Part shown: in pieces, positions 16,039 through 24,262 of the stretch | Layout of the letters: each line of letters begins with the position of its first letter | How positions within the stretch are numbered: the stretch's first letter is position 1 | Assembly: GCA_900539695.1 (NCBI GenBank) | Contig: UQDG01000027.1 | Coordinates: forward strand, 1-28,467 | DNA from: an uncultured Oscillospiraceae bacterium | Lineage (GTDB): Bacteria; Bacillota; Clostridia; Oscillospirales; Ruminococcaceae | DNA: 28,467 bases | Direction: 5' to 3' | Notes under the pieces: model-generated | Told to the model about the DNA's origin: nothing | Seen by the model: only the letters and a program-made list of their open reading frames with translations | Database searches by the model: none | Made by a program: the position numbers and the translations under genes

Positions 16039-18405
16039 TTATTTGTTATTCCAAAAACATTCCAACTCCGCCCGCAATTCCTCGGCACTGCCCACGGCCC
16101 TTAGCCCATCCCAATGGGGCGGCATCAAACGCCGGGTATCAGGCGCTAAAAAGCGGTCGTCGATCAGCAGTACCACACCCTTATCCTCCGGCGTGCGGAT
16201 GACCCGTCCGGCGGCCTGCAAGACCTTGTTCATGCCGGGGAAGCGGTAAGCATAGTCAAACCCGGAGCCGCGCGTCTCCTCAAAGTGGGCGCGCAGCTGC
16301 TCCTGCCGGGGACCGACCTGGGGCAGGCCGGGGCTTACGATGGCTGCGCCGATCAGCCGCTCTCCGGCCAGGTCCACGCCCTCGCCAAACAGGCCGCCCA
16401 GCACTGCAAAGCCCAGCAGGGTACGCCCGGGTGCGGCGGCAAATTGCGCTAAAAAGTCCGCGCGGCTGGCTTCATCCATGGCGGTATCCTGCCGCAGGGT
16501 CTCCACCTCCGGGTGAGCAGTGCAGAACACCTCCCGCACCTGCTCCAGATAGCTGTAACTGGGGAAGAACGCCAGGTAATTCCCGGCGCGGGCACACACC
16601 ATCTCGTACAGCAGCGCGGCGATCTTTTCCACGCTGTCCGCCCGGTCCTTGTACCGGGTGCTGATGTTCCGCGCACACCACAGCCCCAGATTCTCGGCGG
16701 GGAAGGGGCTGCGCAGGGCCACGGCCCGCGCCTCCGGCACACCACACAGGTCCTTGTAGTACCCGGCAGGGCTTAACGTGGCGCTGAACAGCACCGCCGC
16801 GCGGCCCTTGGCAAAATCCGCCTGCAAAAATTCATGCGGGTCCAGGCAAAGCATGCTCACACGCACTTCGCTGCCGTAGGCAGATACCTGTAAAACAAAA
16901 TGCTCGTCAAAGGTATCGGCCACCCGCAGCCAGCCGCGCACATCAAAAAATAACTGCAGCAGGGCTTCATGGGTTCCGTCGGGGTCGCGGTGTTCGTCCA
17001 GCCAAATTTCCAAAGGCTCACAAAGTTTCTGTAAGGCGCGGTCAAAAGCATCGGCGCGTTCCCGCGCAAAAAAAGTGAGGCCCTCGGCTTCCTCACAGCG
17101 ATGCCGCCACTCGATAAACAGATTGTTGATCTTGGTCAGCGCATTTTTCAGGCTGCTTTTGCCCTTGCCCAGCCGCTTGCGGGCGTCAAAAAAGGCGCTT
17201 TTGCAAAGGCTGGCACTGTGCATGTCCCGGGCACGGCCGGGCAGATTGTGGGCCTCGTCCACCAAAAACAGATAGTCGCCCCGGCTCTCAAAAAAGCGCG
17301 CCAGATGCACCACCGGGTCAAACAGGTAGTTGTAATCGCCGATGACCACATCGCACCACAAACTCAAATCCAGTCCAAGCTCAAAGGGGCACACCCTATG
17401 CCTGCGTGCCAGTTCCCGCAGGGCGTCGGCGGTCAGGGTGGGCGTGTCCAGCCCATCCCACAGCGCCGTTTTCACCCGGTCGAAGTAGCCGTTGGCGTAG
17501 GGGCAGGCTTCGGGCGTACACTCGCGGCGGTCCTGCAAACAGATCTTATCTTTCGCGGTCAGCGTCACGCTGCGCAGCTTTAAGCTGGCATCGTGGCCAT
17601 GCAGCACAGCCACAGCGTTTTCGGCGGCAGCGCGGGTGGTGCCGCGGGCCGTCAGGTAAAACACCGGCCCGCCGTCTTCCAGCGCTTTCAGGGCAGGGAA
17701 CAGCACGCTCATTGTCTTGCCAATGCCGGTGGGGGCCTGGCACAGCAGCTGCCCGCCCTCGCAGCAGGTCTTGTATACGGCCCCGATCATCGCCCGCTGG
17801 CCGGGCCGGTAGCCCGCAAAGGGAAATGTCAGCGCCTGCAAACTGGCGCGTCTGTCCCGTTGCCAGGCTGCTGCCCGCCGCGCCCAGGGGGCGTACTGGG
17901 TTAGCAGCCCCTGCACGATGTCCTGCAAGGCTTCAGCAGTATAATCGTGGGTAAAGTTGAACTCCAACTCCTCGTCCACCTGGTAGTAGGTCAGCCGCAC
18001 CCGCATGGCAGGCAGATCGTTTTGCAGGGCGTATATGGCCGCATAGCACTGCGCCTGGGCCCAGTGCTCGGGGCTCTGCTCGCCGGTGATGAACTCCGGC
18101 GGCAGGGTGGTGGTCTTGATCTCGTCGATGGTCCGCATGCCGTCGCGGTCGGTAAACAGGCCGTCGGCGCGGCCCTCTAAAGTGTAGGTGATGCCCTCGC
18201 AGCCAAACTCCTGCCGCAGGGTCGCTTCGGCCTCGTAATCCGGGTATTCCTTTACGGCGGCGCGCTGCAATTTGCGGTGCAGGCGTGCGCCCTCGTTGGC
18301 GCGGTCAAAGCCGGTAAAGCGGCTGTCGATGCTGCCGCTGCGCAAAAGAAACTCCACCAGCCGCCGGATGGGCAGGGTAAGCGCTAGGGGTTCTGTCTCC
18401 GGCAT
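16039..18405 (-). CDS. PD-(D/E)XK nuclease / Rad3-type (XPD/DinG) helicase fusion
   Basis: A 788-residue protein. The ATG at 18405 is chosen because AAGGAGA lies 9 nt before it; the ATG at 18414 would abut the ribosome site. The N-terminal part (about 1-190) looks like a RecB/Cas4-like nuclease: EGRADGLF (about 77-84), then DEIKTTT (94-100) as the D and E-x-K motif, then a QAQCYA motif. The helicase follows: Walker A QAPTGIGKT, later LVDEAHN (DEAH motif II), and GFAVLGGLFGEGVDLAG and QAAGRVIRT near the end. Cys residues between motifs I and II (KICLQDRREC, EACPYA, HRVCPFE) match the 4Fe-4S cluster of XPD/DinG helicases. It likely processes DNA with 5'-3' polarity in repair. It follows the UDG gene by 21 nt in the same direction. 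Confidence 0.88.
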   Translation of the reverse strand: MPETEPLALTLPIRRLVEFLLRSGSIDSRFTGFDRANEGARLHRKLQRAAVKEYPDYEAEATLRQEFGCEGITYTLEGRADGLFTDRDGMRTIDEIKTTTLPPEFITGEQSPEHWAQAQCYAAIYALQNDLPAMRVRLTYYQVDEELEFNFTHDYTAEALQDIVQGLLTQYAPWARRAAAWQRDRRASLQALTFPFAGYRPGQRAMIGAVYKTCCEGGQLLCQAPTGIGKTMSVLFPALKALEDGGPVFYLTARGTTRAAAENAVAVLHGHDASLKLRSVTLTAKDKICLQDRRECTPEACPYANGYFDRVKTALWDGLDTPTLTADALRELARRHRVCPFELGLDLSLWCDVVIGDYNYLFDPVVHLARFFESRGDYLFLVDEAHNLPGRARDMHSASLCKSAFFDARKRLGKGKSSLKNALTKINNLFIEWRHRCEEAEGLTFFARERADAFDRALQKLCEPLEIWLDEHRDPDGTHEALLQLFFDVRGWLRVADTFDEHFVLQVSAYGSEVRVSMLCLDPHEFLQADFAKGRAAVLFSATLSPAGYYKDLCGVPEARAVALRSPFPAENLGLWCARNISTRYKDRADSVEKIAALLYEMVCARAGNYLAFFPSYSYLEQVREVFCTAHPEVETLRQDTAMDEASRADFLAQFAAAPGRTLLGFAVLGGLFGEGVDLAGERLIGAAIVSPGLPQVGPRQEQLRAHFEETRGSGFDYAYRFPGMNKVLQAAGRVIRTPEDKGVVLLIDDRFLAPDTRRLMPPHWDGLRAVGSAEELRAELECFWNNK

Positions 18406-18426
18406 GGGTGGCATCTCCTTTATAAG

Positions 18427-18993
18427 TTAGTAGGTGTGGTCACACACCTGGGTGATCTTCTCCCGCAGGGCTACGAAATCGCCAAACACCGCGGGCTTGT
18501 TTACGGGGTAGCGCAGCAGGGCGGCGGGGTGGTAGGTGCCCATAAATAAGGTGCCCTGCTTGTCAAAAAACTTGCCGTGTTCCCGGGTGATCAAAAACTC
18601 CGGCCCGATCATCTGCTGTGCGGCGATGCGCCCCAGACAGACCACGATGCGCGGCTGCAAGATCTGGAACTGCTGGCGCAGCCAGGGGATGCACGCCTTG
18701 GACTCCTCCGGCAGCGGGTCGCGGTTTTGCGGCGGGCGGCACTTTACAATGTTGGCAATGTACACGTTCTTCTCACGGCTTAAATCAATGGCCTCAAGAT
18801 AATGGTCCAGCAGCTGGCCGCTGCGGCCCACAAAGGGAAGGCCCTGCTCGTCCTCGCTGGCGCCGGGACCTTCGCCTACAAACAGCACCTCGGCATTGGG
18901 CACGCCCTGGCCGAACACCACGTTGGTGCGCGTCTGGCACAGGCCGCAGCGCTGGCAGGCGAGACATTCCTGCTGCAAAGTTTGCAGATCCAT
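18427..18993 (-). CDS. Uracil-DNA glycosylase, family 4 (iron-sulphur)
   Basis: A 188-residue uracil-DNA glycosylase that removes uracil from DNA as the first step of base excision repair. The start at 18993 has GAGGTG upstream; the longer frame runs into the plsY promoter region. Cys at 10, 13, 16 and 19 ([10 protein letters not shown]), plus VKCRPP and the later VVCLG, supply iron-sulphur ligands. [20 protein letters not shown] is the family-4 motif, split here as [12 protein letters not shown] and [16 protein letters not shown] near the end is the second active-site motif. It leads a two-gene minus-strand unit with the nuclease-helicase and is divergent from plsY. Confidence 0.93.
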   Translation of the reverse strand: MDLQTLQQECLACQRCGLCQTRTNVVFGQGVPNAEVLFVGEGPGASEDEQGLPFVGRSGQLLDHYLEAIDLSREKNVYIANIVKCRPPQNRDPLPEESKACIPWLRQQFQILQPRIVVCLGRIAAQQMIGPEFLITREHGKFFDKQGTLFMGTYHPAALLRYPVNKPAVFGDFVALREKITQVCDHTY

Positions 18994-19069
18994 AAAAAAC
19001 ACCTCAATCTGTATGGCACGCCCCCAAAGCCGCCCATACTTATGTATAAAGAAAAGGGGACAAAATACC

Positions 19070-19678
19070 ATGGAAATCACACTGCGCATCCTCTGCCTGC
19101 TGGTGGGTTACCTGCTGGGCAGCTTCCTCACGGCAGAATGTATCGCCCGCCGCCTAACGGGCCGCAGCGCCCGTGATCTGGGCAGCGGCAACCCCGGCAT
19201 GGCCAACATCATGGCGACCTTGGGCAAAGGCCCCGGCTTTGCCGTATTGGCTGGCGACGTAGCCAAAACCGTGCTGGCCTGCGGGCTGTGCTGGCTGCTG
19301 GCAGGTCCTGTGCTGGGGCATACAGCGCTGCTGTACGCCGGGGCGGGGGCCATCTCAGGCCACAACTACAGCCTGTGGCATAAGGGATGGGGCGGCAAGG
19401 GCGTGGCCGTTACCTGTACCTGGCTGATCTTATACCTGCCCGTCACCGGGGCTTTGTGCTGCCTGGCAGGGGGGCTGGCTGTGCTGGGACTGGGCTACCT
19501 GCCGCTGGGGGCGGTGCTCATCCCCACGCTGGCAGTGCCCATCGCCTGGGTGCAGTATGGGCCCGAGAGCGGCATCATCCTGCTGTTGGCCGCGGCTATG
19601 ATGTTTTGGCGGCACAAAAATGGATTGCACAGAATTTTTTTAGGGCAGGAAAAACAATTTTTCCGCCCCAAAAGCTGA
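19070..19678 (+). CDS. plsY: Glycerol-3-phosphate acyltransferase PlsY
   Basis: A 202-residue integral membrane enzyme that uses acyl-phosphate to acylate glycerol-3-phosphate, the first step of phospholipid synthesis. Start ATG 19070 has AAAAGGGGA upstream; the longer frame overlaps the UDG gene. About five membrane helices are visible. Family motifs are present in modified form: the N-terminal [11 protein letters not shown], then [15 protein letters not shown] where the usual sequence is GSGNPGATN, then GHNYSLW...GGKGVA. The third motif is less clear. The sequence is more divergent than typical and could be a PlsY paralogue. Codons are GC-rich like the neighbours. Confidence 0.85.
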   Translation: MEITLRILCLLVGYLLGSFLTAECIARRLTGRSARDLGSGNPGMANIMATLGKGPGFAVLAGDVAKTVLACGLCWLLAGPVLGHTALLYAGAGAISGHNYSLWHKGWGGKGVAVTCTWLILYLPVTGALCCLAGGLAVLGLGYLPLGAVLIPTLAVPIAWVQYGPESGIILLLAAAMMFWRHKNGLHRIFLGQEKQFFRPKS

Positions 19679-19742
19679 GAATATCATACCACGGCAGGGC
19701 AAAAAAAGCAATTCTGCGCAGAAAAACAAACGGAGAAACGGC

Positions 19743-19818
19743 AAAAAATAAAAAGATTGAAAAAATCCGAAAAAAATTCAAAAAAAGTGTTGACATTTAG
19801 GCATTTGCCCGCTATAAT
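19743..19818 (+). promoter_or_regulatory. Consensus promoter with phased A-tracts for the tRNA operon
   Basis: TTGACA (19790-19795) and TATAAT (19813-19818), separated by 17 nt, match the sigma-A consensus exactly. Upstream A-tracts at 19760-19765, 19770-19776 and 19780-19786 are spaced about 10 bp, with further tracts at 19743-19748 and 19750-19754. This is consistent with an UP element and DNA curvature of a stable-RNA promoter. Confidence 0.9.
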
Positions 19819-19872
19819 AATTGACGTTGCAGCCGCCACGGCAAGCGCCACGGGGTTCAACAAGCTGGGTAT

Positions 19873-19949
19873 GGCCCGGTAGTTCAGTTGGTTAGAACGC
19901 TAGCCTGTCACGCTAGAGGTCGTCAGTTCGAGCCTGATTCGGGTCGCCA
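19873..19949 (+). tRNA. tRNA-Asp (GTC)
   Basis: A 77-nt cloverleaf. Acceptor stem GGCCCGG pairs with TCGGGTC including two G-U pairs. The anticodon arm is CTAGC-CTGTCAC-GCTAG with anticodon GTC. The T arm has GTTCGAGCC, and CCA is encoded at 19947-19949. Confidence 0.95.
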
Positions 19950-19953
19950 TTAT

Positions 19954-20029
19954 GCCTCTGTAGCTCAGTCGGTAGAGCAGGGGACTGAAAATCCCCGTGT
20001 CATTGGTTCGATTCCGATCGGAGGCACCA
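19954..20029 (+). tRNA. tRNA-Phe (GAA)
   Basis: A 76-nt cloverleaf. Acceptor GCCTCTG pairs with CGGAGGC, the anticodon loop CTGAAAA holds anticodon GAA in a GGGGA/TCCCC stem, the T loop reads GGTTCGATTCC, and CCA is encoded. It lies 4 nt after tRNA-Asp. Confidence 0.95.
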
Positions 20030-20058
20030 GTCAGGAGACCCAGCAGGGTTTCCAATAT

Positions 20059-20134
20059 GCGGCCGTAGCTCATCTGGTAGAGCGCCACCTTGCCAAGGTG
20101 GAGGTAGCGAGTTCGAGCCTCGTCGGCCGCTCCA
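20059..20134 (+). tRNA. tRNA-Gly (GCC)
   Basis: A 76-nt cloverleaf. Acceptor GCGGCCG pairs with CGGCCGC, the anticodon arm CCACC-TTGCCAA-GGTGG holds anticodon GCC, the T loop reads AGTTCGAGCCT, and CCA is encoded. It is the last gene of the three-tRNA operon. Confidence 0.95.
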
Positions 20135-20139
20135 ATACG

Positions 20140-20181
20140 AAGCCATCGTTGATGCAGAAATGCAAAAACGATGGCTTTTTT
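20140..20181 (+). terminator. Terminator of the tRNA operon
   Basis: AAGCCATCGTT (20140-20150) pairs with AACGATGGCTT (20167-20177), followed by TTTT to 20181. It starts 6 nt after tRNA-Gly. Confidence 0.9.
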
Positions 20182-20210
20182 GTTGTTTCCCGTTACGGCT
20201 CCTTCCTGTG

Positions 20211-20251
20211 AAAAAAGAAAAGCCGGAAAATCCGCAGATTTTTCGGCTTTT
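20211..20251 (-). terminator. Terminator of the NdpA-type gene
   Basis: AAAAGCCGGAAAATC (20218-20232) pairs with GATTTTTCGGCTTTT (20237-20251) with one G-U pair around loop CGCA. On the minus strand the stem is followed by a T-run (complement of 20211-20220), placing it 76 nt after the end of the nucleoid-protein gene. It could also stop plus-strand read-through from the tRNAs. Confidence 0.8.
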
Positions 20252-20326
20252 GCAAATATGAAAATAATGATTCCGCTGATATTGTCGGAGCGCAATCTGT
20301 GCGCGGAGACAATTTTAAATCGTTTC

Positions 20327-21316
20327 TTACAGGATCACATTTTTAATGAGCAGCGAAATGCTGCCGTCGTCGCTGTGCAGAAACTCTACTTCATTTTCCG
20401 AGTTCAGCAGCTCGGTGGGGATCTTCACCTCAATGCCGTTGGCGGTGTGGATGCTGTGGCTCTCCATGCGGCGGATGCGCGCAGGGGTCACGGTCACGGG
20501 CTGCTCAGGCGCTTCCAGCACATCACTCTTTTCCACATAATCATCAAAGGGCACGGCGGCAAGGGGATATTCCTCTTCCAACTGCTGACGCACCTGCTGG
20601 ATGGATACCTGATTGTCGTTGTCTGCGGCCTGATTGGCGATCAGCATCGCGACCTGAGCCTCTACGTGGGGCTGATCTGCGTAGTTTTCCTGCACGGCCT
20701 GCACGGCGGCTTCCTGAATGGCCTGCAGCTTTTTCTTTTCCGGCTGGGCGGTGGTGTACTGGAACACTACCGTGGAAAGGTAAAAATCCTTGTGGCCGTC
20801 GATGTCGAACTTTTTTTCCAGCAGCTTCATGGAGTAGTCGGTCAGATTGACAAGGGCACCTTCCTCCACCTTGCCGCTCTGGCTGGGCAGGCAGGCCCGC
20901 TGCTGTATGATGGAGTTCACCGGGGCACCCTCCACATTCTCGGTGTAGTGGGTGTAGCCGTTTTTGTAGTTCAGCTTCAGGATGCCCAGCCACGGCTCGC
21001 CATCGCGGGTAAAATCCACCACGGCAAGGTCTGCCCCCGGAATGGTGGTGTGCGCGTGCATGTAGTCGAACAGAACGCCCGCGATGCGGCAGGAGAGGTC
21101 CACAAAATCGTGGTTGTGCTCCAGCTCGTTTTTAAAGGCGGAATCCGGCAGCGGGCGGCACTGGCGGATATCGTCGCTGGCAAGCAGCTTTTCGATGTGG
21201 TACTGGAAATAGGCGGTCTTTTCGGCGGTCATTTCCATGCCGCTTCCGCTGAGTACAGGCGCATCCATGGTGGTGTCCAGCACGTGCAGAATGGCCTGAT
21301 GAATGATGATCTCCAT
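20327..21316 (-). CDS. Nucleoid-associated protein, NdpA/YejK family
   Basis: A 329-residue protein of the 37-kDa nucleoid-associated (NdpA, PF04245) type. Characteristic features are the start MEIIIHQAILHVLD, followed by conserved-looking segments such as GILKLNYKNGYTHY, then KDFYLSTVVFQYT and the C-terminal IHTANGIEVKIPTELL. The second half has a long, Gln/Glu-rich helical region. E. coli YejK associates with the nucleoid and topoisomerase IV; the role in Firmicutes is unclear. ATG 21316 has ACGAGG upstream. It reads towards the tRNA operon and ends before a terminator. An extended -10 (TGCTATACT) lies upstream at 21356-21364 on the minus strand. Confidence 0.82.
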   Translation of the reverse strand: MEIIIHQAILHVLDTTMDAPVLSGSGMEMTAEKTAYFQYHIEKLLASDDIRQCRPLPDSAFKNELEHNHDFVDLSCRIAGVLFDYMHAHTTIPGADLAVVDFTRDGEPWLGILKLNYKNGYTHYTENVEGAPVNSIIQQRACLPSQSGKVEEGALVNLTDYSMKLLEKKFDIDGHKDFYLSTVVFQYTTAQPEKKKLQAIQEAAVQAVQENYADQPHVEAQVAMLIANQAADNDNQVSIQQVRQQLEEEYPLAAVPFDDYVEKSDVLEAPEQPVTVTPARIRRMESHSIHTANGIEVKIPTELLNSENEVEFLHSDDGSISLLIKNVIL

Positions 21317-21355
21317 GGGAGTTACCTCGTTTTTATAAGAATCTCTTTGGCATAC

Positions 21356-21364
21356 AGTATAGCA
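21356..21364 (-). promoter_or_regulatory. Extended -10 element upstream of the NdpA-type gene
   Basis: Read on the minus strand, TGCTATACT gives a TGn plus TATACT -10 box 40 nt before the start codon. No good -35 hexamer is visible at normal spacing, as is common for extended -10 promoters. Confidence 0.4.
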
Positions 21365-21393
21365 CAGCCCGGCCCAAAAGGCGAGAGCACATC

Positions 21394-21422
21394 TTGTAAA
21401 CCGTCTGCAGGAATGCTACAAT
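21394..21422 (+). promoter_or_regulatory. Predicted promoter of the PH-domain gene
   Basis: TTGTAA (21394-21399) and TACAAT (21417-21422) are separated by 17 nt, 38 nt before the start codon. Confidence 0.5.
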
Positions 21423-21459
21423 AAGGGCAGAAAACCACGCAGGAAAGGGGACAAAAACC

Positions 21460-21837
21460 ATGGAATTCCGTGATAAGCCAATGGAAAACCTCATCCGCCT
21501 TCAGGAAAAGGACATCTGCAAAAATGCCCGCGCGCTGCTGCTGGACGGTGAGAGCATCGTGGGTGCCTACAAGACGGTGCGCGATCAGGTGATCTTTACC
21601 ACCCACCGCATCATCATGGTGGATATGCAGGGCGTTACTGGAACCCGGCAGCAGATCTTTGTGCTGCCGTACCGCAAGGTGCTGCACTTCGGGATCCAGA
21701 CGGCAGGCTTTGGCGACCCGGTGCAGGCATCGCAGCTGACCGTCTGCTTTGCGGACGCACACGAGGCAAAGTTCGGCTTTATCGGCCAGCAGGAACTGTT
21801 TGCGGTCGCTAACGCCATCAGCCGGTGCATCCTGTAA
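21460..21837 (+). CDS. Bacterial PH-domain protein
   Basis: A 125-residue protein with AGGAAAGGGG before ATG 21460. It resembles the bacterial PH domain family (bPH_1, PF08000): GESIVGAYKTVRDQVIFTTHRIIMVD, here a beta-strand pair around the typical FTTHRII pattern, then TGTRQQIFVLPYRKVLHFGI, then a C-terminal helix (QELFAVANAISRCIL). The family is small, soluble and of unknown function; such domains often form oligomers. The gene is single, divergent from the NdpA-type gene and convergent with the MFS gene. Confidence 0.75.
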   Translation: MEFRDKPMENLIRLQEKDICKNARALLLDGESIVGAYKTVRDQVIFTTHRIIMVDMQGVTGTRQQIFVLPYRKVLHFGIQTAGFGDPVQASQLTVCFADAHEAKFGFIGQQELFAVANAISRCIL

Positions 21838-21857
21838 ATAACTCCTTTAAAACAGCA

Positions 21858-21891
21858 GGCTCCCCGCCCGAGACCGGACAGGGAGCCTTTT
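21858..21891. terminator. Terminator between the PH-domain and MFS genes
   Basis: GGCTCCC (21858-21864) pairs with GGGAGCC (21881-21887), followed by TTTTG on the plus strand. It lies between two convergent genes. The 16-nt loop is long, so strength is uncertain. Confidence 0.6.
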
Positions 21892-21920
21892 GCTGTATAT
21901 GAAATAGGAGAATGGCAGAA

Positions 21921-23084
21921 TTAGCAGCGGCTTGTTTTGCGCACCAGCTGTTCGTGCATGAATACCATGAGCACCAGCAGTGCCAGCAGGTAAAAAGGGA
22001 ACAGTGCCGGAGTGATGTTGTTTGCCAGCAGGCCGAACAGCGGCGGCATGGCCAGATTGCCCAAATAGGCGCTTGCCATCTGGATGCCGATGACCGCCTG
22101 CGATCTGTCCGCGCCGAAGTGTTCCGGCGTGGAGTGGATGATGCTGGGATAGATGGGCGCACAGCCCAGCCCTACCAGAACAAGACCGCTCAGGGCAAGG
22201 ATCTGCGGCCCGGGCAGCAGCAGAGCCAGCACCCCTGCGGCCAGAATGCACTGACCCATGCGGATCATCTGCGTATCGTTGAATTTCAGGGTCAAAAAGC
22301 CGCAGGCGGCGCGCCCGGCAGTGATGCCGATGTAGAACAGGCTGGCAAAGCTGGCGGCAGTGCCGGCGGCAACGCCTTTCGTCAGTGTGAGGTAGCTGCT
22401 GGCCCACAGACCGGCCGTGGTCTCCAATGCACAGTAGCAGAAGAAGCACAGCATCACCTCTCTGGCACCTGGCAGACGGAATACCTGTCCAAGGCTCAAC
22501 GCCTGCGTCGAAGCAGTTTCGGTGTCGGTGCCTGCAGTACGGCTCTGCCATAGCGGCAAACTGAAAAAGAGCACTGCGCTCAGCAGGATCTGGAACAGGG
22601 CAATGTACCGGTAGCCGGATGTCCACGGCCCGCCGGCTGCCAGCACCCGGCCCATGACCATGGGGCTGATCATGGTGCCGATGCCCCACATGCAGTGCAG
22701 CCAGCTCATGTGGCGGCTTTTATAATGTAAGGCAACATAGTTGTTCAGGGCCGCGTCCACGCTGCCTGCACCCAGCCCATAGGGCACGGCCCACAGGCAC
22801 AGCATCCAGAACTGTGTGGAGACCGAAAAGCCGAACAGCGCGGCAGTTGTCATGGCCACACTGAGGGCGGTCACTTTTCCGGTGCCCAGCGCACGGGTGA
22901 GCCGGTCGCTGTTCAGGCTGGAAACAATGGTGCCAAAGGAGATGATCATGGAGATCAGCCCCGCATAGGACACCGGCACACCGAGCACCGGATACATGGA
23001 GGGCCACGCCGACCCCAGCAGGGAATCCGGCAGGCCCAGACTGATGAACGAGATGTAAATGATCGGAAGCAGAAGCTGTACCAT
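21921..23084 (-). CDS. Major facilitator superfamily transporter
   Basis: A 387-residue, 12-helix-type permease. The N-terminus LLLPIIYISFISLGLPDSLLGSAWP resembles sugar/FucP-like MFS members in gut Firmicutes. The SLNSDRLTRALGTGKV segment between TM2 and TM3 and GLGAGSVDAALNNYVALHY later are MFS features. The second half has GRAACGFLTLKF and a full set of hydrophobic helices. The substrate is not deducible; the FucP/NarK-like sequence style leans to a sugar or drug. Start ATG 23084 has GGAGG about 12 nt upstream. It is divergent from the AraC regulator, a common regulator-transporter arrangement, which suggests the regulator controls it. Confidence 0.85.
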   Translation of the reverse strand: MVQLLLPIIYISFISLGLPDSLLGSAWPSMYPVLGVPVSYAGLISMIISFGTIVSSLNSDRLTRALGTGKVTALSVAMTTAALFGFSVSTQFWMLCLWAVPYGLGAGSVDAALNNYVALHYKSRHMSWLHCMWGIGTMISPMVMGRVLAAGGPWTSGYRYIALFQILLSAVLFFSLPLWQSRTAGTDTETASTQALSLGQVFRLPGAREVMLCFFCYCALETTAGLWASSYLTLTKGVAAGTAASFASLFYIGITAGRAACGFLTLKFNDTQMIRMGQCILAAGVLALLLPGPQILALSGLVLVGLGCAPIYPSIIHSTPEHFGADRSQAVIGIQMASAYLGNLAMPPLFGLLANNITPALFPFYLLALLVLMVFMHEQLVRKTSRC

Positions 23085-23254
23085 AAATCTTGAGTTCCTC
23101 CGGGAAGCGTGTTATACTTGCAATGCATCTTGTACTTTGCTGATGTAATAATATCACACATCGGAGCGGAATATTAGGATAAAAACGCCCGATTGATACA
23201 ACAAAACCGGCGCGGATGCGGATGTGCACCTTGACGGAAAGGAGATGGCTGATC

Positions 23255-24244
23255 GTGGCATTTCACACCAGCTGTGCAGCAGCGGGCGGGCTCAACTGCC
23301 TGCCGGATGTTGTGGCGGATGACGAGGGCAGGGAACTGGTGCAGCACGGCAGCGCACTGTTTCCTATTGCCTGCTATGAAGAGGACCTCAAAAGCTACTC
23401 GGTAGCATGGCATTGGCATGAAGAGTTTGAATACATCCTTGCCGTAAAAGGCCCGCTGGCGGTGGACGTGAGCAAAGCCCGGCTGGTTTTGCAGACCGGG
23501 CAGGGCGTGTTTGTCAATTCCGGAGTGTTCCATGCGGTGGAGCAGGCTGAGACCGGGGATGCCCTGCTGCATTCCGGGGTATTCCATCCACGCCTGATCG
23601 GCGGCATGGATACCATCTTCTGGCAAAAGCTCGTACACCCGCTGCTTCAGCCGGGAGCACCGGCGTTCTTTCTGTTGGACGAGGCAGACGACGGGCAGAA
23701 GGCCGTGCTCTGCCATTTGCGGGAAGTCTGGGACGCAGTGGCCCAAGAGGTCTTTGACTATGAGAATCAGGCGCGGTACCATCTTTCGGCGGCGGTGCAT
23801 CTGCTGGGAATGCAGTGCGAGGGTGGAAAAACAAAGGTCTCTCAGCAGGAGCAGATCGCGGCCCAGCGCATGAAACAGATGCTGCGTTTTGTGGAAGAGC
23901 ATTATGCTGAGGAACTGAACGTGGAGCGCATTTCCGACTGCGTGGCCCTGAGTGAGAGCGCCTGCCTGCGCAGCTTCCGGCAGCTGCTGGGGATCACACC
24001 CATCCAGTATGTCAAGCAGTACCGCATTGAAAAGGCCGCCGAGCTGCTGCTTTCCACCAGCATGAAGATCGGCGAGATCGGTGCCGACTGCGGCTTTTCG
24101 GATACCAGCTACTTTACAAAGACCTTCCGGGAGATCAAGCACTGCACGCCCAGAGAGTACCGTCAGAAGTTTGCAGGAAGAGAGCAGTCTCTTTCAAGGC
24201 GGGACGGCGGCAGAGCCAGTGCACCGGCTGAAACAGCGGTATAA
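23255..24244 (+). CDS. AraC-family transcriptional regulator
   Basis: A 329-residue regulator. GTG 23255 is chosen because GAAAGGAGATGG lies at 23237-23246; the ATG at 23216 lacks a site. The N-terminal part has a cupin-like ligand-binding fold (SVAWHWHEEFEYILAVKG, GQGVFVNSGVFHAVEQ). The C-terminal DNA-binding domain has two helix-turn-helix parts: VERISDCVALSESACLRSFRQLLGITPIQYVKQYRIEKA as a pattern, then IGEIGADCGFSDTSYFTKTFREIKHCTPREYR, the AraC signature. Its target is probably the divergent MFS gene or the following transporter remnant. The last 20 or so residues are a polar extension. A further gene follows at 18 nt. Confidence 0.92.
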   Translation: MAFHTSCAAAGGLNCLPDVVADDEGRELVQHGSALFPIACYEEDLKSYSVAWHWHEEFEYILAVKGPLAVDVSKARLVLQTGQGVFVNSGVFHAVEQAETGDALLHSGVFHPRLIGGMDTIFWQKLVHPLLQPGAPAFFLLDEADDGQKAVLCHLREVWDAVAQEVFDYENQARYHLSAAVHLLGMQCEGGKTKVSQQEQIAAQRMKQMLRFVEEHYAEELNVERISDCVALSESACLRSFRQLLGITPIQYVKQYRIEKAAELLLSTSMKIGEIGADCGFSDTSYFTKTFREIKHCTPREYRQKFAGREQSLSRRDGGRASAPAETAV

Positions 24245-24262
24245 AAAGGAGAATCGGAAACA

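Noticed and set aside
19712..19723. Perfect 12-bp palindrome TTCTGCGCAGAA downstream of plsY as an operator
   Set aside because: A single copy, not near a -10/-35 of a known gene, and too short a stem for a terminator; no support for a regulator.
20030..20058. Possible phage or element attachment site in the tRNA cluster
   Set aside because: No integrase gene or repeated tRNA 3' end is found nearby; the mobile element in this window begins elsewhere, inside the uvrA-like gene.
19888..20211. Open frames running through the tRNA cluster on both strands
   Set aside because: They consist of tRNA sequence read as protein; the tRNA cloverleaves explain the region.
20171..21424. A 417-codon plus-strand open frame opposite the NdpA-type gene
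   Set aside because: The minus-strand protein has a clear family match and terminator; the plus frame begins within the tRNA operon terminator and lacks a domain.
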